DNA of 64,000 nucleotides from an uncultured Acidimicrobiales bacterium (GCA_938002965.1 CALKZY010000034.1:99622-163621), one strand, 5' to 3'. Counted from the first letter of the stretch, positions 1 through 8,959 are shown. Numbers and translations are program-made. Notes: a model not told the origin generated them from the letters alone.

Positions 1-373
1 TACTCCAGCGGAGACAGTTGAAAACCGAACCGTCAACCATCATTCGATACCCGACAAGACCGTGCTGGGACGGCGGCAACGAGGTCGTCAACGACGTCAA
101 AGCCGTCGCAGTCGTTGATGGTGCAACCGTCGTGATAGGACCGCCTTGAAAGGCTGAGACCGTGGGCATGAGGTGGCTCCACTGCTGCAACTGCTCCCAG
201 CCAAGACCATCAAGTACCAACAGCACTCGGGGACCCGGCTCAAGCTCGATCGGAAGGCTATTTTCACCGACACCGGACACCGACGGCATGACATCAGTCA
301 GGCATCCGGCTCGATAAGCGGGCGAAATTGGAGCCCCCGATGCAGCGGCGCCATTGTTGAAAGCGTCTGACAT
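1..373 (-). CDS. Phosphodiesterase / alkaline phosphatase family protein, N-terminal part
   Basis: The gene runs off the left edge, so only about 124 N-terminal residues are present. Reading leftward, the frame stays open from 373 to the edge and contains RVLLVLDGLGWEQLQ, then GPITTVAPSTTATAL, then PPSQHGLVGYRM. This order is typical of the type I phosphodiesterase/nucleotide pyrophosphatase fold. The Asp of VLDGLGW is the first metal ligand, and the Thr in APSTTATAL sits where the family nucleophile lies. I chose the ATG at 373 (MSDAFNN); an in-frame ATG at 379 is equally possible. It is divergent from the Rrf2-like gene. The substrate cannot be told from this fragment. The fold is fairly clear but the exact activity is not. 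Confidence 0.72.
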   Translation of the reverse strand, partial: MSDAFNNGAAASGAPISPAYRAGCLTDVMPSVSGVGENSLPIELEPGPRVLLVLDGLGWEQLQQWSHLMPTVSAFQGGPITTVAPSTTATALTSLTTSLPPSQHGLVGYRMMVDGSVFNCLRWS

Positions 374-460
374 CGGCATCAAGTGTGCCAGCGCGGCGGG
401 CCGCGTCCAATGACGCTTGCATGATTTCCCGATCACGACTATTGCGGTAGGTTGTTCAAA

Positions 461-916
461 GTGAGAGTCTCCACCCGCGGCGACTATGCTGCCCGTGCCC
501 TGTTGTCCTTGGCACTGCACCAAGATGAAGGAGGGCCGACGACGGTCCGCGACATCGCCGAACGGACAGGGCTGCCCCAGCCTTACCTCGAGCAAATTCT
601 GCTCGCGCTCAAGGGGGCCGGGCTGGTGCGTTCGAAACGAGGGGTCGGTGGCGGCTACGTCCTCGCTCGGCATCCGCATGAAATCAACCTGGCTGAAATC
701 GTTCGCGCCGCTGACGGCCCGATCACCTTGGGTGACTTTGGAGAGCCACACACCGACGGTGCCTGTGACCACGAAGGACAATGTGTCCTGCTATCGATAT
801 GGCACTCGCTCGGTGAAGAGATGAGGGCCAAGCTCGAAGCCCACACGTTGGCCGACATCGCCGACGTGGCTTCCGGCCAGCGCCCATGGCCCGAGGCACC
901 CAGGGCCGACAGCTGA
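461..916 (+). CDS. Rrf2 family transcriptional regulator
   Basis: This is a DNA-binding regulator of about 151 residues with an N-terminal winged helix-turn-helix (RVSTRGDYAARALLSLA, then PQPYLEQILLALKGAGLVRSKRGVGGGY), as in IscR, NsrR and CymR. The C-terminal half has only two cysteines in the loop that usually holds three Fe-S ligands (CDHEGQC), so a cluster may be absent or bound differently. I start it at GTG 461; a TTG at 452 is in frame but less likely. It lies 34 bp before a nitroreductase gene, possibly in the same transcript, which suggests a redox or stress role. The family call is firm; the target genes are unknown. Confidence 0.9.
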   Translation: MRVSTRGDYAARALLSLALHQDEGGPTTVRDIAERTGLPQPYLEQILLALKGAGLVRSKRGVGGGYVLARHPHEINLAEIVRAADGPITLGDFGEPHTDGACDHEGQCVLLSIWHSLGEEMRAKLEAHTLADIADVASGQRPWPEAPRADS

Positions 917-950
917 CCGATGGCGAGCGACGGATCATGAACATCGCGCC

Positions 951-1580
951 ATGACAGCCCCGAACCAACCCGAGCGCCACGCCGAAGGCTTGGAGTCCGC
1001 TATCCGTCGACGTCGCATGCGCCGCAACTTTCAGGAAGACGCGATCGACGAGCAGCTTCTTGATCGCATCTTGGATCTGGCCCGACGGGCCCCCTCAGCC
1101 GGCCACACTCAGGCGACGGAGTTCGTCGTACTCAGAACACCATCGGCAACTAATCGGTACTGGGACACGACGCTGCCGACGGAGCGACGTAAGAGCTTCC
1201 GTTGGGACGGACTACTACGCGCCCCGGTTCTGGTGTTGGTCTGCACCCGCCCGTCTGCCTACACCCAGCGCTATAGCGAGACTGACAAGTCCAACACCGG
1301 AAGAGAGTCAGGTCTCGATCGTTGGCCTGTCCCCTACTGGTGGTTCGACGCCGGAGCGGCCGCCCAGAATCTCCTCTTGTTGGCTGCGTCCAATGGTTTG
1401 GGTGCATGCCTGTTCGGACCCTTCGACCATGAGACGGAGATTCGTAAGGAATTCTCCATCGGAGAAGAGCAGAGAATCGCCGCTGTCATTGCACTTGGCC
1501 ACCCGCTTCCTGACGAACAGGGACGCTCAGCCGACCGGGGTTGGAAGCCAACGGTCGACGTCGTCCACTACATCGACTGA
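951..1580 (+). CDS. Nitroreductase family protein
   Basis: This is a flavin-dependent oxidoreductase of 209 residues. The N-terminus has the family signature for FMN binding (RRRRMRRNFQEDAID, then LARRAPSAGHTQATEF). The central part ends with an Ala/Leu-rich helix (DAGAAAQNLLLLAASNGLGACLFGPF) and a late GHPLPDE segment, both usual in this fold. It would use FMN and NAD(P)H to reduce nitro compounds, quinones or similar acceptors in the cytoplasm. It follows the Rrf2-type regulator and converges on the pseudouridine synthase gene. The physiological substrate cannot be inferred. Confidence 0.88.
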   Translation: MTAPNQPERHAEGLESAIRRRRMRRNFQEDAIDEQLLDRILDLARRAPSAGHTQATEFVVLRTPSATNRYWDTTLPTERRKSFRWDGLLRAPVLVLVCTRPSAYTQRYSETDKSNTGRESGLDRWPVPYWWFDAGAAAQNLLLLAASNGLGACLFGPFDHETEIRKEFSIGEEQRIAAVIALGHPLPDEQGRSADRGWKPTVDVVHYID

Positions 1581-1639
1581 ACAAGGGCCGGACTATCTGA
1601 CCTAGCTCTCGTGACGTGTTCTTTATGCTCGGCAGGCGA

Positions 1640-2581
1640 TCAGTGACCGACCTCGACGAGTCCACGTAGTACCCGATCGAGATCATCCGGCAGGGATGCT
1701 TCGAACTCAAGCCATTCGCCGGTTGTCGGGTGCTCGAAACCCAGCTGACCGGCGTGCAGGAACGGCCGCTCAAGCCCCATCGTCTCCTCGGCTCCGTATT
1801 GCCGATCGCCGGCAACGCAGTGCCCAACAGCAGTGAAGTGGGCACGAATCTGGTGGGTCCGACCGGTCTCCAACCGAACATCAACCAACGTCACCAACGG
1901 CTCGCCGTAGCGAGCCAGAACGTCGTAGTGGGTTCGGGCCGGTTTACCGTCGGCGACGACCGTGCGGATTGTCGGCGAGCGCGGCGACCTGCCAAGAGGG
2001 GCGTCGATCACTCCGGACTCAGCCTCCACATGCCCAATCAACAATGCGCTGTAGCGACGGCTGACCAGGCGGCGACGTAACTGCTCAGTTAGGGAGGCTT
2101 TGGCCTCCGCCGTTCGGGCGACCATCAACAGTCCTGATGTTCCCCGGTCGAGTCGATGCACGATCCCGGGACGTTCCGGTGGATCGTCCAGGTCCCGTAG
2201 AGCGAGCAATTCGGGGTACCGGGCAAGAAGCCCGTTGACCAGCGTTCCAGATTCCGTTCCCGCCCCAGGGTGGACGACGAGCCCAGCCTGCTTGTTCACG
2301 ACGACGACGTGTTGGTCTTCGTGGACCACGGTCACATCGACGGAATCGTCGGGGGTCAGGACGTCTCGTTCCTCAACCGTCTCGATCGCAACTCGCTGGC
2401 CGGTGGAGACCCGGGTCGAAACCTTGGTCACGATCGAGCCATCCACAGTCACTCTGCCCGCTTCAACCGAATCAGCAGCGCGGCTTCGGCTGAGTCCGGT
2501 TACAAACGAGACAACACGGTCGACGCGTTGCCCATCGAGGGCCTGTGGGATTTCCTCTTCGATGACTGGCAAACCGGCCAC
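1640..2581 (-). CDS. RluA/RluD family RNA pseudouridine synthase
   Basis: This 313-residue protein has an N-terminal S4 RNA-binding domain (QRVDRVVSFVTGLSRSRAADSVEAGRVTVDG). The catalytic domain follows, with the signature HRLDRGTSGLLMVART; its Asp is the catalytic residue. The late motif ETGRTHQIRAHF and GDRQYGAE are also typical. Such enzymes convert uridines in the helix 69 loop of 23S rRNA (RluD) or related sites to pseudouridine. It is the last gene of an operon with lspA, starting 2 nt after the lspA stop. lspA-rluD adjacency is widespread in bacteria. Which positions it modifies is not certain. Confidence 0.94.
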   Translation of the reverse strand: MAGLPVIEEEIPQALDGQRVDRVVSFVTGLSRSRAADSVEAGRVTVDGSIVTKVSTRVSTGQRVAIETVEERDVLTPDDSVDVTVVHEDQHVVVVNKQAGLVVHPGAGTESGTLVNGLLARYPELLALRDLDDPPERPGIVHRLDRGTSGLLMVARTAEAKASLTEQLRRRLVSRRYSALLIGHVEAESGVIDAPLGRSPRSPTIRTVVADGKPARTHYDVLARYGEPLVTLVDVRLETGRTHQIRAHFTAVGHCVAGDRQYGAEETMGLERPFLHAGQLGFEHPTTGEWLEFEASLPDDLDRVLRGLVEVGH

Positions 2582-2583
2582 CC

Positions 2584-3204
2584 TCAGTGGTGCATGTCCT
2601 CGTCGGTATCGGACCCGGGGACGCTGTCAACCCCGTCGAGCTCGGCGGAGACTGTGGCGGACTCTGCCCCCAGAGACATCTCGCGGCGTTCATCCAACCA
2701 AGACACTATGACGAAACCCAATACCCCGCACACAATGGCGGCATCGGCGATATTGAATACCGGCCACCAGCCAAGGTCAACGAAATCTACCACGGCACCG
2801 CTTAGGGGCCCGTCCTCGGACCTGGTTACCCGGTCAACAAGGTTTCCAACGGCTCCCCCAGTGATTGTCCCGAGCAGAAGACTGCCAAGCAGATCTGTTC
2901 GCCGCCAGGCCAGAAACAGCAGAACACCGGAAATAGCTATGGCAAGGACGGCAAGAACGGGCCCAAACCCTGTGCCCTGGGCGAAAGCCGCTCCCTTGTT
3001 AAAGACCAGATGAAACCGTGCCCCGGCAACAAGGTCAATACACGCGTCCGGCTGATCGCAAGATCCTGGGATCAGGCGATCTAGGGCCCAACGTTTCGTT
3101 GCCTGGTCGGCCAGCAACACCAACGCCCCAACGGGAAGTGCCCAACGCAGGCCCCCAAACAACGTTCGGCTGGTGTGCGCATCCAGGCGTTGCTCGACTG
3201 CCAC
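2584..3204 (-). CDS. lspA: Lipoprotein signal peptidase (signal peptidase II)
   Basis: LspA is an inner-membrane aspartyl protease that removes the signal peptide from diacylglyceryl-modified prolipoproteins. Four hydrophobic segments are visible. The two catalytic aspartates are in GAVGNLVDRVTR and VFNIADAAI, and the N-terminal LADQATKRWA and the FHLVFNKGAAF loop match the family. The protein has 206 residues, longer than usual because of a hydrophilic acidic C-terminal tail of about 35 residues ending in DEDMHH. It sits 2 nt from both neighbours (DksA-like gene upstream, rluD-like gene downstream), so the three are probably one operon. Confidence 0.95.
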   Translation of the reverse strand: MAVEQRLDAHTSRTLFGGLRWALPVGALVLLADQATKRWALDRLIPGSCDQPDACIDLVAGARFHLVFNKGAAFAQGTGFGPVLAVLAIAISGVLLFLAWRRTDLLGSLLLGTITGGAVGNLVDRVTRSEDGPLSGAVVDFVDLGWWPVFNIADAAIVCGVLGFVIVSWLDERREMSLGAESATVSAELDGVDSVPGSDTDEDMHH

Positions 3205-3206
3205 GA

Positions 3207-3809
3207 TTAGAACATTGAGATCTTGTGGGTGACGCAGACCGAGGCCTCGGGAATAGCCTCGAGGCGCTCTTTCGGGATCACGTCGTCACCGGCGATACAC
3301 AGGCCATAGGTGTTGCTGTCCAAGCGCTCCAAGGCGGCATCGATTTCGGACACGGCCTGACGGGCCGCGGCTGACAAGGCAAGGTCACGATCCCGCTCGA
3401 CAGCGATCGTGTCACCTTCACCTGACTCTTCATCGAACTGCACGTCACCGGGCTCTCGGTCGGCCATCAGGGCGGCCGCTTCGGCGGCCAGGCGTTCTGC
3501 GCTGGACGTGTAGTTCTCACGCTCGCGGACCAACGCCTCGCGCTGTTCCTTCAGCCACTTCTTGTCGAGAAGGTACTTGGCCGATTTCGGAATCGTCCGC
3601 TCCGACATGTCGGATGCCGGCGTGGTTGCGCCCACCAGAGTACGACGCTGCGAAGAGCCGCTCGATGCCTTCTTGGCTGGCGCCTTCTTGGCTGCAGCCT
3701 TCTTGGCCGGGGCCTTCTTGGCCGCCTTTTTGGTGGTCTTCTTGGCTGCTGCCTTCTTGGCCGGGGTCTTCTTACTCGTCTTCTTGGCGGGAGACTTCTT
3801 GGTTGCCAC
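3207..3809 (-). CDS. DksA/TraR-like protein with histone-H1-like Lys/Ala tail
   Basis: The first 60 residues are a low-complexity basic tail of repeated AKK, PAKK and TKK units, like the C-terminal tail of actinobacterial HU (HupB) or histone H1. The rest has the DksA/TraR layout: a charged coiled coil (about residues 85-155), then ALERLDSNTYGLCIAGDDVIPKERL and EAIPEASVC. The zinc finger is degenerate: the usual CxxC pairs are CIAG and CVTH, leaving two Cys and a His. I start it at GTG 3809, which has GGAAGG upstream; a TTG at 3881 would add 24 residues but lacks a ribosome site. It is the first gene of the operon with lspA and the pseudouridine synthase. Binding to RNA polymerase, DNA or ribosomes is possible; function is not established. 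Confidence 0.85.
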   Translation of the reverse strand: MATKKSPAKKTSKKTPAKKAAAKKTTKKAAKKAPAKKAAAKKAPAKKASSGSSQRRTLVGATTPASDMSERTIPKSAKYLLDKKWLKEQREALVRERENYTSSAERLAAEAAALMADREPGDVQFDEESGEGDTIAVERDRDLALSAAARQAVSEIDAALERLDSNTYGLCIAGDDVIPKERLEAIPEASVCVTHKISMF

Positions 3810-3901
3810 CGTAGCTACGCGCCTTCCATATAGAGGTTGCTGGCGGAGAGGCGATGCGGCTTCCAGCGATCCAAAGACCAAGCAGCGCCATAAGTCGGCG
3901 T

Positions 3902-3930
3902 ATTATAGATGAATAAGCCGATTTTGCCAA
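3902..3930 (-). promoter_or_regulatory. Near-consensus housekeeping promoter for the DksA-like/lspA operon
   Basis: On the minus strand there is TTGGCA (3930-3925), a 17-bp spacer, and TATAAT (3907-3902). The -10 box is perfect and the -35 has four of six consensus bases. Transcription would start near 3895, about 85 nt before GTG 3809. This is the clearest promoter in the window by eye. Confidence 0.7.
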
Positions 3931-4045
3931 CTAGGGCGAGTTTCCTGGCGCATCCTCAACCCGACCAAAGTCAAGTCTCCGAGGCGCCTCCAGCAAGGTC
4001 ATCAATTCCAAAGATGCGGTTGAGAGCCCACGATAAGGTGAGGAC

Positions 4046-7000
4046 ATGACTTCAACCGACGGTCGTCCCTATCCGGATGTTCCTAGTCGAGCCGACTTTC
4101 CCGCCATTGAGCGGGCCATTCTTGACCGGTGGAACAGTGAGGACACGTTCCAAACCTCGATCGACAATCGTCCGGCCGACGATACCCCTCGATACGTGTT
4201 CAATGACGGGCCCCCGTTCGCCAACGGACTCCCCCACTACGGCCACCTGCTGACCGGGTATGTCAAGGATGTCATCCCCCGCTTCCAGACGATGAAAGGC
4301 AACCGAGTCGAGCGTCGATTCGGTTGGGACTGCCACGGACTGCCAGCGGAAATGGAAACCGAGAAAGAGCTCGCCATCAGCGGCAGGCAGGCCATCACCG
4401 ACTACGGCATCGAAAAGTTCAATGATGCGTGTCGAACATCGGTACTTCGATACACCAAGGAGTGGGAGTCCTATGTGACTCGTCAGGCTCGTTGGGTGGA
4501 TTTCGAAGACGACTACAAGACCATGGATCTCGACTACATGGAGTCGGTGATCTGGGCGTTCAAGCAGCTTTGGGACAAAGGTCTGGTCTACGAAGCCCAT
4601 CGTGTAATGCCGTATTCCTGGGGCGCCGAAACTCCACTGTCCAACTTCGAGATCCGGCTGGATGATGCCACCCGACCTCGTCAGGACCCAGCCGTGACCG
4701 TCGGCTTCACTCTTGATCCCATCGACGACGACCCGGGCCCGGCGCGCATCTTGGCCTGGACAACAACGCCATGGACCTTGCCGTCCAACCTGGCGCTGGC
4801 GGTCAACGACGATGTCGACTACGTATTCGTCCCAGACGTCAACATCGACGCCGCAGAGACCCAAGACGGCTATGTCATCGTCGCCGCTGAGGCGCTGGAA
4901 CGTTACCAAGCCGAATTGGGTGACGTCGAAGCGGTTCGAACGGTCAAGGGCCGCGAGCTCGTCGGGAGAACCTATTCTCCCTTGTTTCCATACTTCACCG
5001 GCCACGAAAACTCGTTCCGAGTGTTGTCCGACCAGTTCGTGGGAACCGGCGATGGAACCGGCATCGTGCACATGGCTCCCGGTTTCGGCGAGGACGACCA
5101 GCGGGTTTGTGAGGCGGCCGGTATCCGTCTCGTGGTGCCCGTCAATGACGAGGGTCGCTTCACCGAAGAAGTCGTCGACTTCGCTGGGCTCAACGTCTTC
5201 GACGCCAACCCTGAGATCATCAAATGGTTGAAGGCGAAAGGGCGAGTCGTCAGGCACGAAACCTACGACCACAACTATCCACACTGTTGGCGAACCGATA
5301 CGCCGATCATCTACCGGGCAATCAGCTCGTGGTACGTCCGAGTCAGCGAGATCCAAGATCGGCTCTTGGCCGCCAACCAGCAGATCAACTGGATCCCTTC
5401 TCATGTTCGAGATGGCCAGTTCGGGAAGTGGCTCGAAGGAGCTCGCGACTGGTCAATCAGTCGAAATCGCTTCTGGGGCGCCCCGATCCCTATTTGGATC
5501 AGCGATGACCCCGTGTACCCCCGCATCGACGTCTATGGCTCGCTCGACGAGTTGGAAGCTGACTTCGGGGTTCGACCAACAGACCTGCACCGGCCGTTCA
5601 TCGACGACCTGGTGCGCCCCAACCCCGACGATCCAACGGGCCAATCCACGATGCGGCGGGTTCCTGAGGTGCTCGATTGTTGGTTTGAATCCGGATCGAT
5701 GCCATACGCCCAGCTCCATTACCCGTTCGAGAATGTCGAGCGGTTCGAGAATCACAACCCGGCCGACTTCATCGTCGAATACATCGCCCAAACAAGGGGA
5801 TGGTTCTACACGATGCACGTTCTATCGGTAGCCCTGTTCGACCAGCCGGCGTTCGCCAACGTCATCTGCCACGGGGTCGTCCTCGACTCCGAAGGCCAAA
5901 AGCTATCCAAGCGCCTCCGCAACTATCCCGACCCGCTGGAGCTTTTTGAATCAGTCGGCTCGGACGCCTTGCGCTGGCATCTAATGGGTTCGCCCATTCT
6001 CCGTGGCAACGATCTGCGGATAGCGGCCGATGGTTCCGACGTGCGAGAGGTCGTCCGGCAAACCCTCAACCCGCTGTGGAGTGCGTACAGCTTCTTCGCC
6101 CTGTACGCCAATGCCGATGGCTACAAGGCTCGCTACCGGACCGATTCGGCCAACGTCCTCGACCGGTACATCCTGGCGAAAACCCGCAACCTGGTTGAAC
6201 AGACGTCGCACGCACTTGACGCCTACGAACTGGCCGATGCCACTGCAGTCGTGCAGGACTACCTGGATGCGTTGACAAACTGGTACATCCGTCGTAGCCG
6301 GGAACGATTCTGGAATACATCCGATGACAGCGGGCAAGGTGCGGTCGATACCGACGCCCTCGACACGCTCTACTCGGTTTTAACCACCGTGGCCCGAGTC
6401 GTCGCTCCACTGTTGCCCTACCTGGCGGAAGAAATCTGGACCGGGCTAACCGACGATGGCAGTGTGCACCTTCAGGCGTGGCCGGACTCGAACGATCTTC
6501 CAGTCGACGATGAGTTGGTCCAAGCCATGGACAAGCTACGTGAGGCCGCCTCAGCTGCACTGTCGTTGCGCGACTCTAGAGGCCTTCGCATTCGCCAGCC
6601 ACTAAAACGAGCTGTTCTGGCGGGTGCCAACGTCAAGGGACTGGCCGATCTTCAAGCTCTCCTCGCCGACGAGATCAACGTAAAGGCCATCGAGTTCAGT
6701 GACGACGTGGAAGCTTTCGGCTCATTTCGACTCCAACCCAATGGCCGCGTTCTCGGTCCTCGACTCGGGGGCGATGTTCAGAAGATCATCACCGAAGCCA
6801 AGGCCGGCAACTGGTCACTGAACGATGACGGAACCGTCAGCGTCAGCGGCCATGAACTCAGCGAGGGCGAGTTTGCCCTGGCCTTGGTCCCCAATGACGG
6901 CATCGCTGCAGCCGCTCTCCCCGGCAACTCAACCGTGATCGCCCTCGACACCGAGATAACACCCGAACTCGAAGCAGAAGGCTTCGCCCGCGATCTCGTT

Positions 7001-7231
7001 CGAGCCATCCAGCAGGAACGTAAAGAGCGGGACTTGAACGTCACCGATCGCATCCAACTGTCGCTATCGGCGCCGAGCGATCTCGGTTCGCGCCTAGACG
7101 ATCACATGACCTGGATCGAGAGCCAGGTTCTAGCCGTCGAAGTTGTGGCCGGAAATGACCTTCCGAGCTCGGCGAAGTTGGGACCCTACGACGTCACGTT
7201 TGACATAAAGCCAGTCCCGGCTTCGGCCTAG
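4046..7231 (+). CDS. ileS: Isoleucyl-tRNA synthetase
   Basis: This class I aminoacyl-tRNA synthetase charges tRNA-Ile and edits misactivated valine. The HIGH motif is HYGH in GLPHYGHLLTGY (about residue 63). The editing domain contains AWTTTPWTLPSNLAL. The KMSKS loop reads KLSKR in SEGQKLSKRLRNYPDP (about residue 620), followed by the anticodon-binding domain. With 1061 residues and the KxSKRLxNYPDP form it resembles the type 2 (eukaryote-like) IleRS group, some members of which are naturally less sensitive to mupirocin. GGTGAGG lies just upstream of ATG 4046. No T-box sequence is visible in the 160 bp before the gene. It converges on the DivIVA-like gene. Confidence 0.97.
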   Translation: MTSTDGRPYPDVPSRADFPAIERAILDRWNSEDTFQTSIDNRPADDTPRYVFNDGPPFANGLPHYGHLLTGYVKDVIPRFQTMKGNRVERRFGWDCHGLPAEMETEKELAISGRQAITDYGIEKFNDACRTSVLRYTKEWESYVTRQARWVDFEDDYKTMDLDYMESVIWAFKQLWDKGLVYEAHRVMPYSWGAETPLSNFEIRLDDATRPRQDPAVTVGFTLDPIDDDPGPARILAWTTTPWTLPSNLALAVNDDVDYVFVPDVNIDAAETQDGYVIVAAEALERYQAELGDVEAVRTVKGRELVGRTYSPLFPYFTGHENSFRVLSDQFVGTGDGTGIVHMAPGFGEDDQRVCEAAGIRLVVPVNDEGRFTEEVVDFAGLNVFDANPEIIKWLKAKGRVVRHETYDHNYPHCWRTDTPIIYRAISSWYVRVSEIQDRLLAANQQINWIPSHVRDGQFGKWLEGARDWSISRNRFWGAPIPIWISDDPVYPRIDVYGSLDELEADFGVRPTDLHRPFIDDLVRPNPDDPTGQSTMRRVPEVLDCWFESGSMPYAQLHYPFENVERFENHNPADFIVEYIAQTRGWFYTMHVLSVALFDQPAFANVICHGVVLDSEGQKLSKRLRNYPDPLELFESVGSDALRWHLMGSPILRGNDLRIAADGSDVREVVRQTLNPLWSAYSFFALYANADGYKARYRTDSANVLDRYILAKTRNLVEQTSHALDAYELADATAVVQDYLDALTNWYIRRSRERFWNTSDDSGQGAVDTDALDTLYSVLTTVARVVAPLLPYLAEEIWTGLTDDGSVHLQAWPDSNDLPVDDELVQAMDKLREAASAALSLRDSRGLRIRQPLKRAVLAGANVKGLADLQALLADEINVKAIEFSDDVEAFGSFRLQPNGRVLGPRLGGDVQKIITEAKAGNWSLNDDGTVSVSGHELSEGEFALALVPNDGIAAAALPGNSTVIALDTEITPELEAEGFARDLVRAIQQERKERDLNVTDRIQLSLSAPSDLGSRLDDHMTWIESQVLAVEVVAGNDLPSSAKLGPYDVTFDIKPVPASA

Positions 7232-7304
7232 ACGCTTTGCTACAAGATCAGCCTGGGCGACCCGGCAGCAACTGCTGCTGGAGTGCCTGTCCCACTGTCA
7301 GCTA

Positions 7305-8579
7305 TTAACGACGGCGGCCAAACCAGCCGCCGCCACCCCGCTCGCTGTCGCGGTCTTCGAGAAAATCGGTGATGGCATCGTCGGATCCGTCCTCGGCCGT
7401 CACCCGACGAAGCTCATCGAGATACGGGTCGCCGGTGCCCAGCACCGAGGGTGCGCCGTTTTCGTCAACCGCTCCCTCGCCGTTTGCCATCGGAGTCGGA
7501 GCTGGAGGCGGTTGAATTACCTGGGTCTCGACACCGATTTGAACGTCACCACCACCGGGCGCCTGGTCGTCAACAAAGTCGCCGGCCTCGATCTCGGCTT
7601 CGCCCTCGACGTTTGGCTGAACCTCGATGCCGTCGTCAAGATCGACGTCTACGCCTTCATCCATCTCCACATCGGGATCCGGGGCGAGGACGTCAAGGTC
7701 AGCTGCTTCTACAACCTCGGCTTCTTCGTGCTCGGAATCGGCGGCCAGTTGCGCCTCCTCTTCCAGCTCATTGAGCGCTACGACCTCAACTGCGATCGGC
7801 GGGTAGTTTTCTGCGTCGAAGTCGACCAGTTCGGCGGCTTCGATGCCATCTTCGTTTCGCAAGCGAGTCGGATCGTCGAGAATCTCTGAGATCTCGTCAA
7901 GGGAAGCTCGGACGTCATTGCAGCGCGATGCAAGGTGATTTTCAAAGCGCTCGACGTCGATTTGGAGCATCCGGTGAGTGTCTTTCAGCTCCGAAATCTG
8001 GCCCACCAGGTTGGCACGCTCATCCTCATGTGCCTTTGCCAACTCAGTTTCTACTGCTTCGAGGCGAGAGCGAGCCTCTTCTTTAGCCTCATCAAGCAGC
8101 CGACTGCGCTCTGATCCGGCATCGGCCACCATTTTCTCGCGGTAGCCGACGGCCTCGGTGGTCATCTCCGCTGCCTGGTCACGGGCGTCGGCAAGCATGG
8201 CATTGGACTGGAACTCAGCTTCGGTGCGAAGTCGTTCGGCCTCTTCCCTGGCCTCACGAACCGTTGTGTCGGCCTGGCGCTGAGCGGAAACCAGCGTGTT
8301 TCGCAGCGTCTCGTCAAAGTCCGGTTGCGGAGCGGCCGGAATCTCGGCGCCAGGCGGGGATGATGGCGGCTGCGCCTCCACTAAGCGAGCCTCAGCAGCA
8401 GAAGCCCGGTGTTCGGCCTCACCAAGACGCGTTTGCAATCGATCTATTTCGTCGGCTAGGGGCGCCAGGTTGGCCAAAACCCGGTTGACCTGGTCCTTCG
8501 AGTACCCCCGCGGTTCCTCCTCGAATCGGATATCTGGGATCCGCTTCAGCAACCGCAACTTATCGCTCTGCAATGGCAT
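7305..8579 (-). CDS. DivIVA-like coiled-coil protein with acidic C-terminus
   Basis: The N-terminus (KRIPDIRFEEEPRGYSKDQV, then NRVLANLAPLADEIDRLQTRL) matches the DivIVA/Wag31 membrane-binding and coiled-coil start. A long Ala/Glu/Arg heptad region covers about residues 35-230. The last 190 residues are strongly acidic and Pro/Gly containing, ending in ERGGGGWFGRRR. DivIVA proteins mark poles and septa and guide cell-wall growth in actinobacteria. I start it at ATG 8579; the frame extends to a GTG at 8615. It is the last gene of the division run, after the YggT gene. The acidic tail is longer than in ordinary Wag31. Confidence 0.82.
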   Translation of the reverse strand: MPLQSDKLRLLKRIPDIRFEEEPRGYSKDQVNRVLANLAPLADEIDRLQTRLGEAEHRASAAEARLVEAQPPSSPPGAEIPAAPQPDFDETLRNTLVSAQRQADTTVREAREEAERLRTEAEFQSNAMLADARDQAAEMTTEAVGYREKMVADAGSERSRLLDEAKEEARSRLEAVETELAKAHEDERANLVGQISELKDTHRMLQIDVERFENHLASRCNDVRASLDEISEILDDPTRLRNEDGIEAAELVDFDAENYPPIAVEVVALNELEEEAQLAADSEHEEAEVVEAADLDVLAPDPDVEMDEGVDVDLDDGIEVQPNVEGEAEIEAGDFVDDQAPGGGDVQIGVETQVIQPPPAPTPMANGEGAVDENGAPSVLGTGDPYLDELRRVTAEDGSDDAITDFLEDRDSERGGGGWFGRRR

Positions 8580-8695
8580 GCCGTAAGGGTAACCCGCCTC
8601 TAGGTGGTTATGCACGAGGAATCAAGTACAAACGGGACGCCCCTGCGGAGGCCTTACGGACTAGCTGGCGTTGTCGACAGCCAAAGCCACAAGGG

Positions 8696-8956
8696 TCAGC
8701 AAATGATCTGTACCAGGATCTGAATTGCGATCAGTACGAGGAGTTCGGCGATCCCGAAGCCACCGAGAGCACCCGGCAAAGGCGGAACAGCTCTTCGTAT
8801 CGGCATCACCACCGGCTCGGTCACCGTCACTGCCAGGCTGCGGAAACTTCCCCACGGCGAATCATGCGACAAAGGGAAAAACGAGAGAACGAGCCGCATA
8901 AGAAAAGCGAACTCGAACAACAGGAGAAGGACACAGAGGATGTTTCGGACGTCCAT
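8696..8956 (-). CDS. YggT family integral membrane protein
   Basis: This 86-residue protein has a hydrophobic N-terminal helix (ILCVLLLLFEFAFLMRLVLSFF), a short loop with PLPGALGGF, and a C-terminal helix (IAELLVLIAIQILVQII). The PVVMPIRRAVPP segment is typical of YggT proteins, which lie next to sepF or yggS in many bacteria and are linked to envelope assembly or osmotic tolerance, without a settled biochemical function. It starts 3 nt after the sepF stop. Confidence 0.92.
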   Translation of the reverse strand: MDVRNILCVLLLLFEFAFLMRLVLSFFPLSHDSPWGSFRSLAVTVTEPVVMPIRRAVPPLPGALGGFGIAELLVLIAIQILVQIIC

Positions 8957-8959
8957 GGC

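Noticed and set aside
3668..3804. Short-period repeats that could suggest a CRISPR or satellite array
   Set aside because: They encode the Lys/Ala tail of the DksA-like protein in frame; codon bias explains the period.
3882..4045. Possible T-box leader before ileS
   Set aside because: The gap is short and no AGGGTGGNACCGCG-like T-box sequence is present.
4052..5404. 450-codon open frame on the minus strand
   Set aside because: It lies fully inside ileS, whose catalytic motifs are intact, and its protein has no recognisable features.
7232..7304. Terminator between ileS and the DivIVA-like gene
   Set aside because: The CAGCA/TGCTG match is weak and there is no T-run on either strand.
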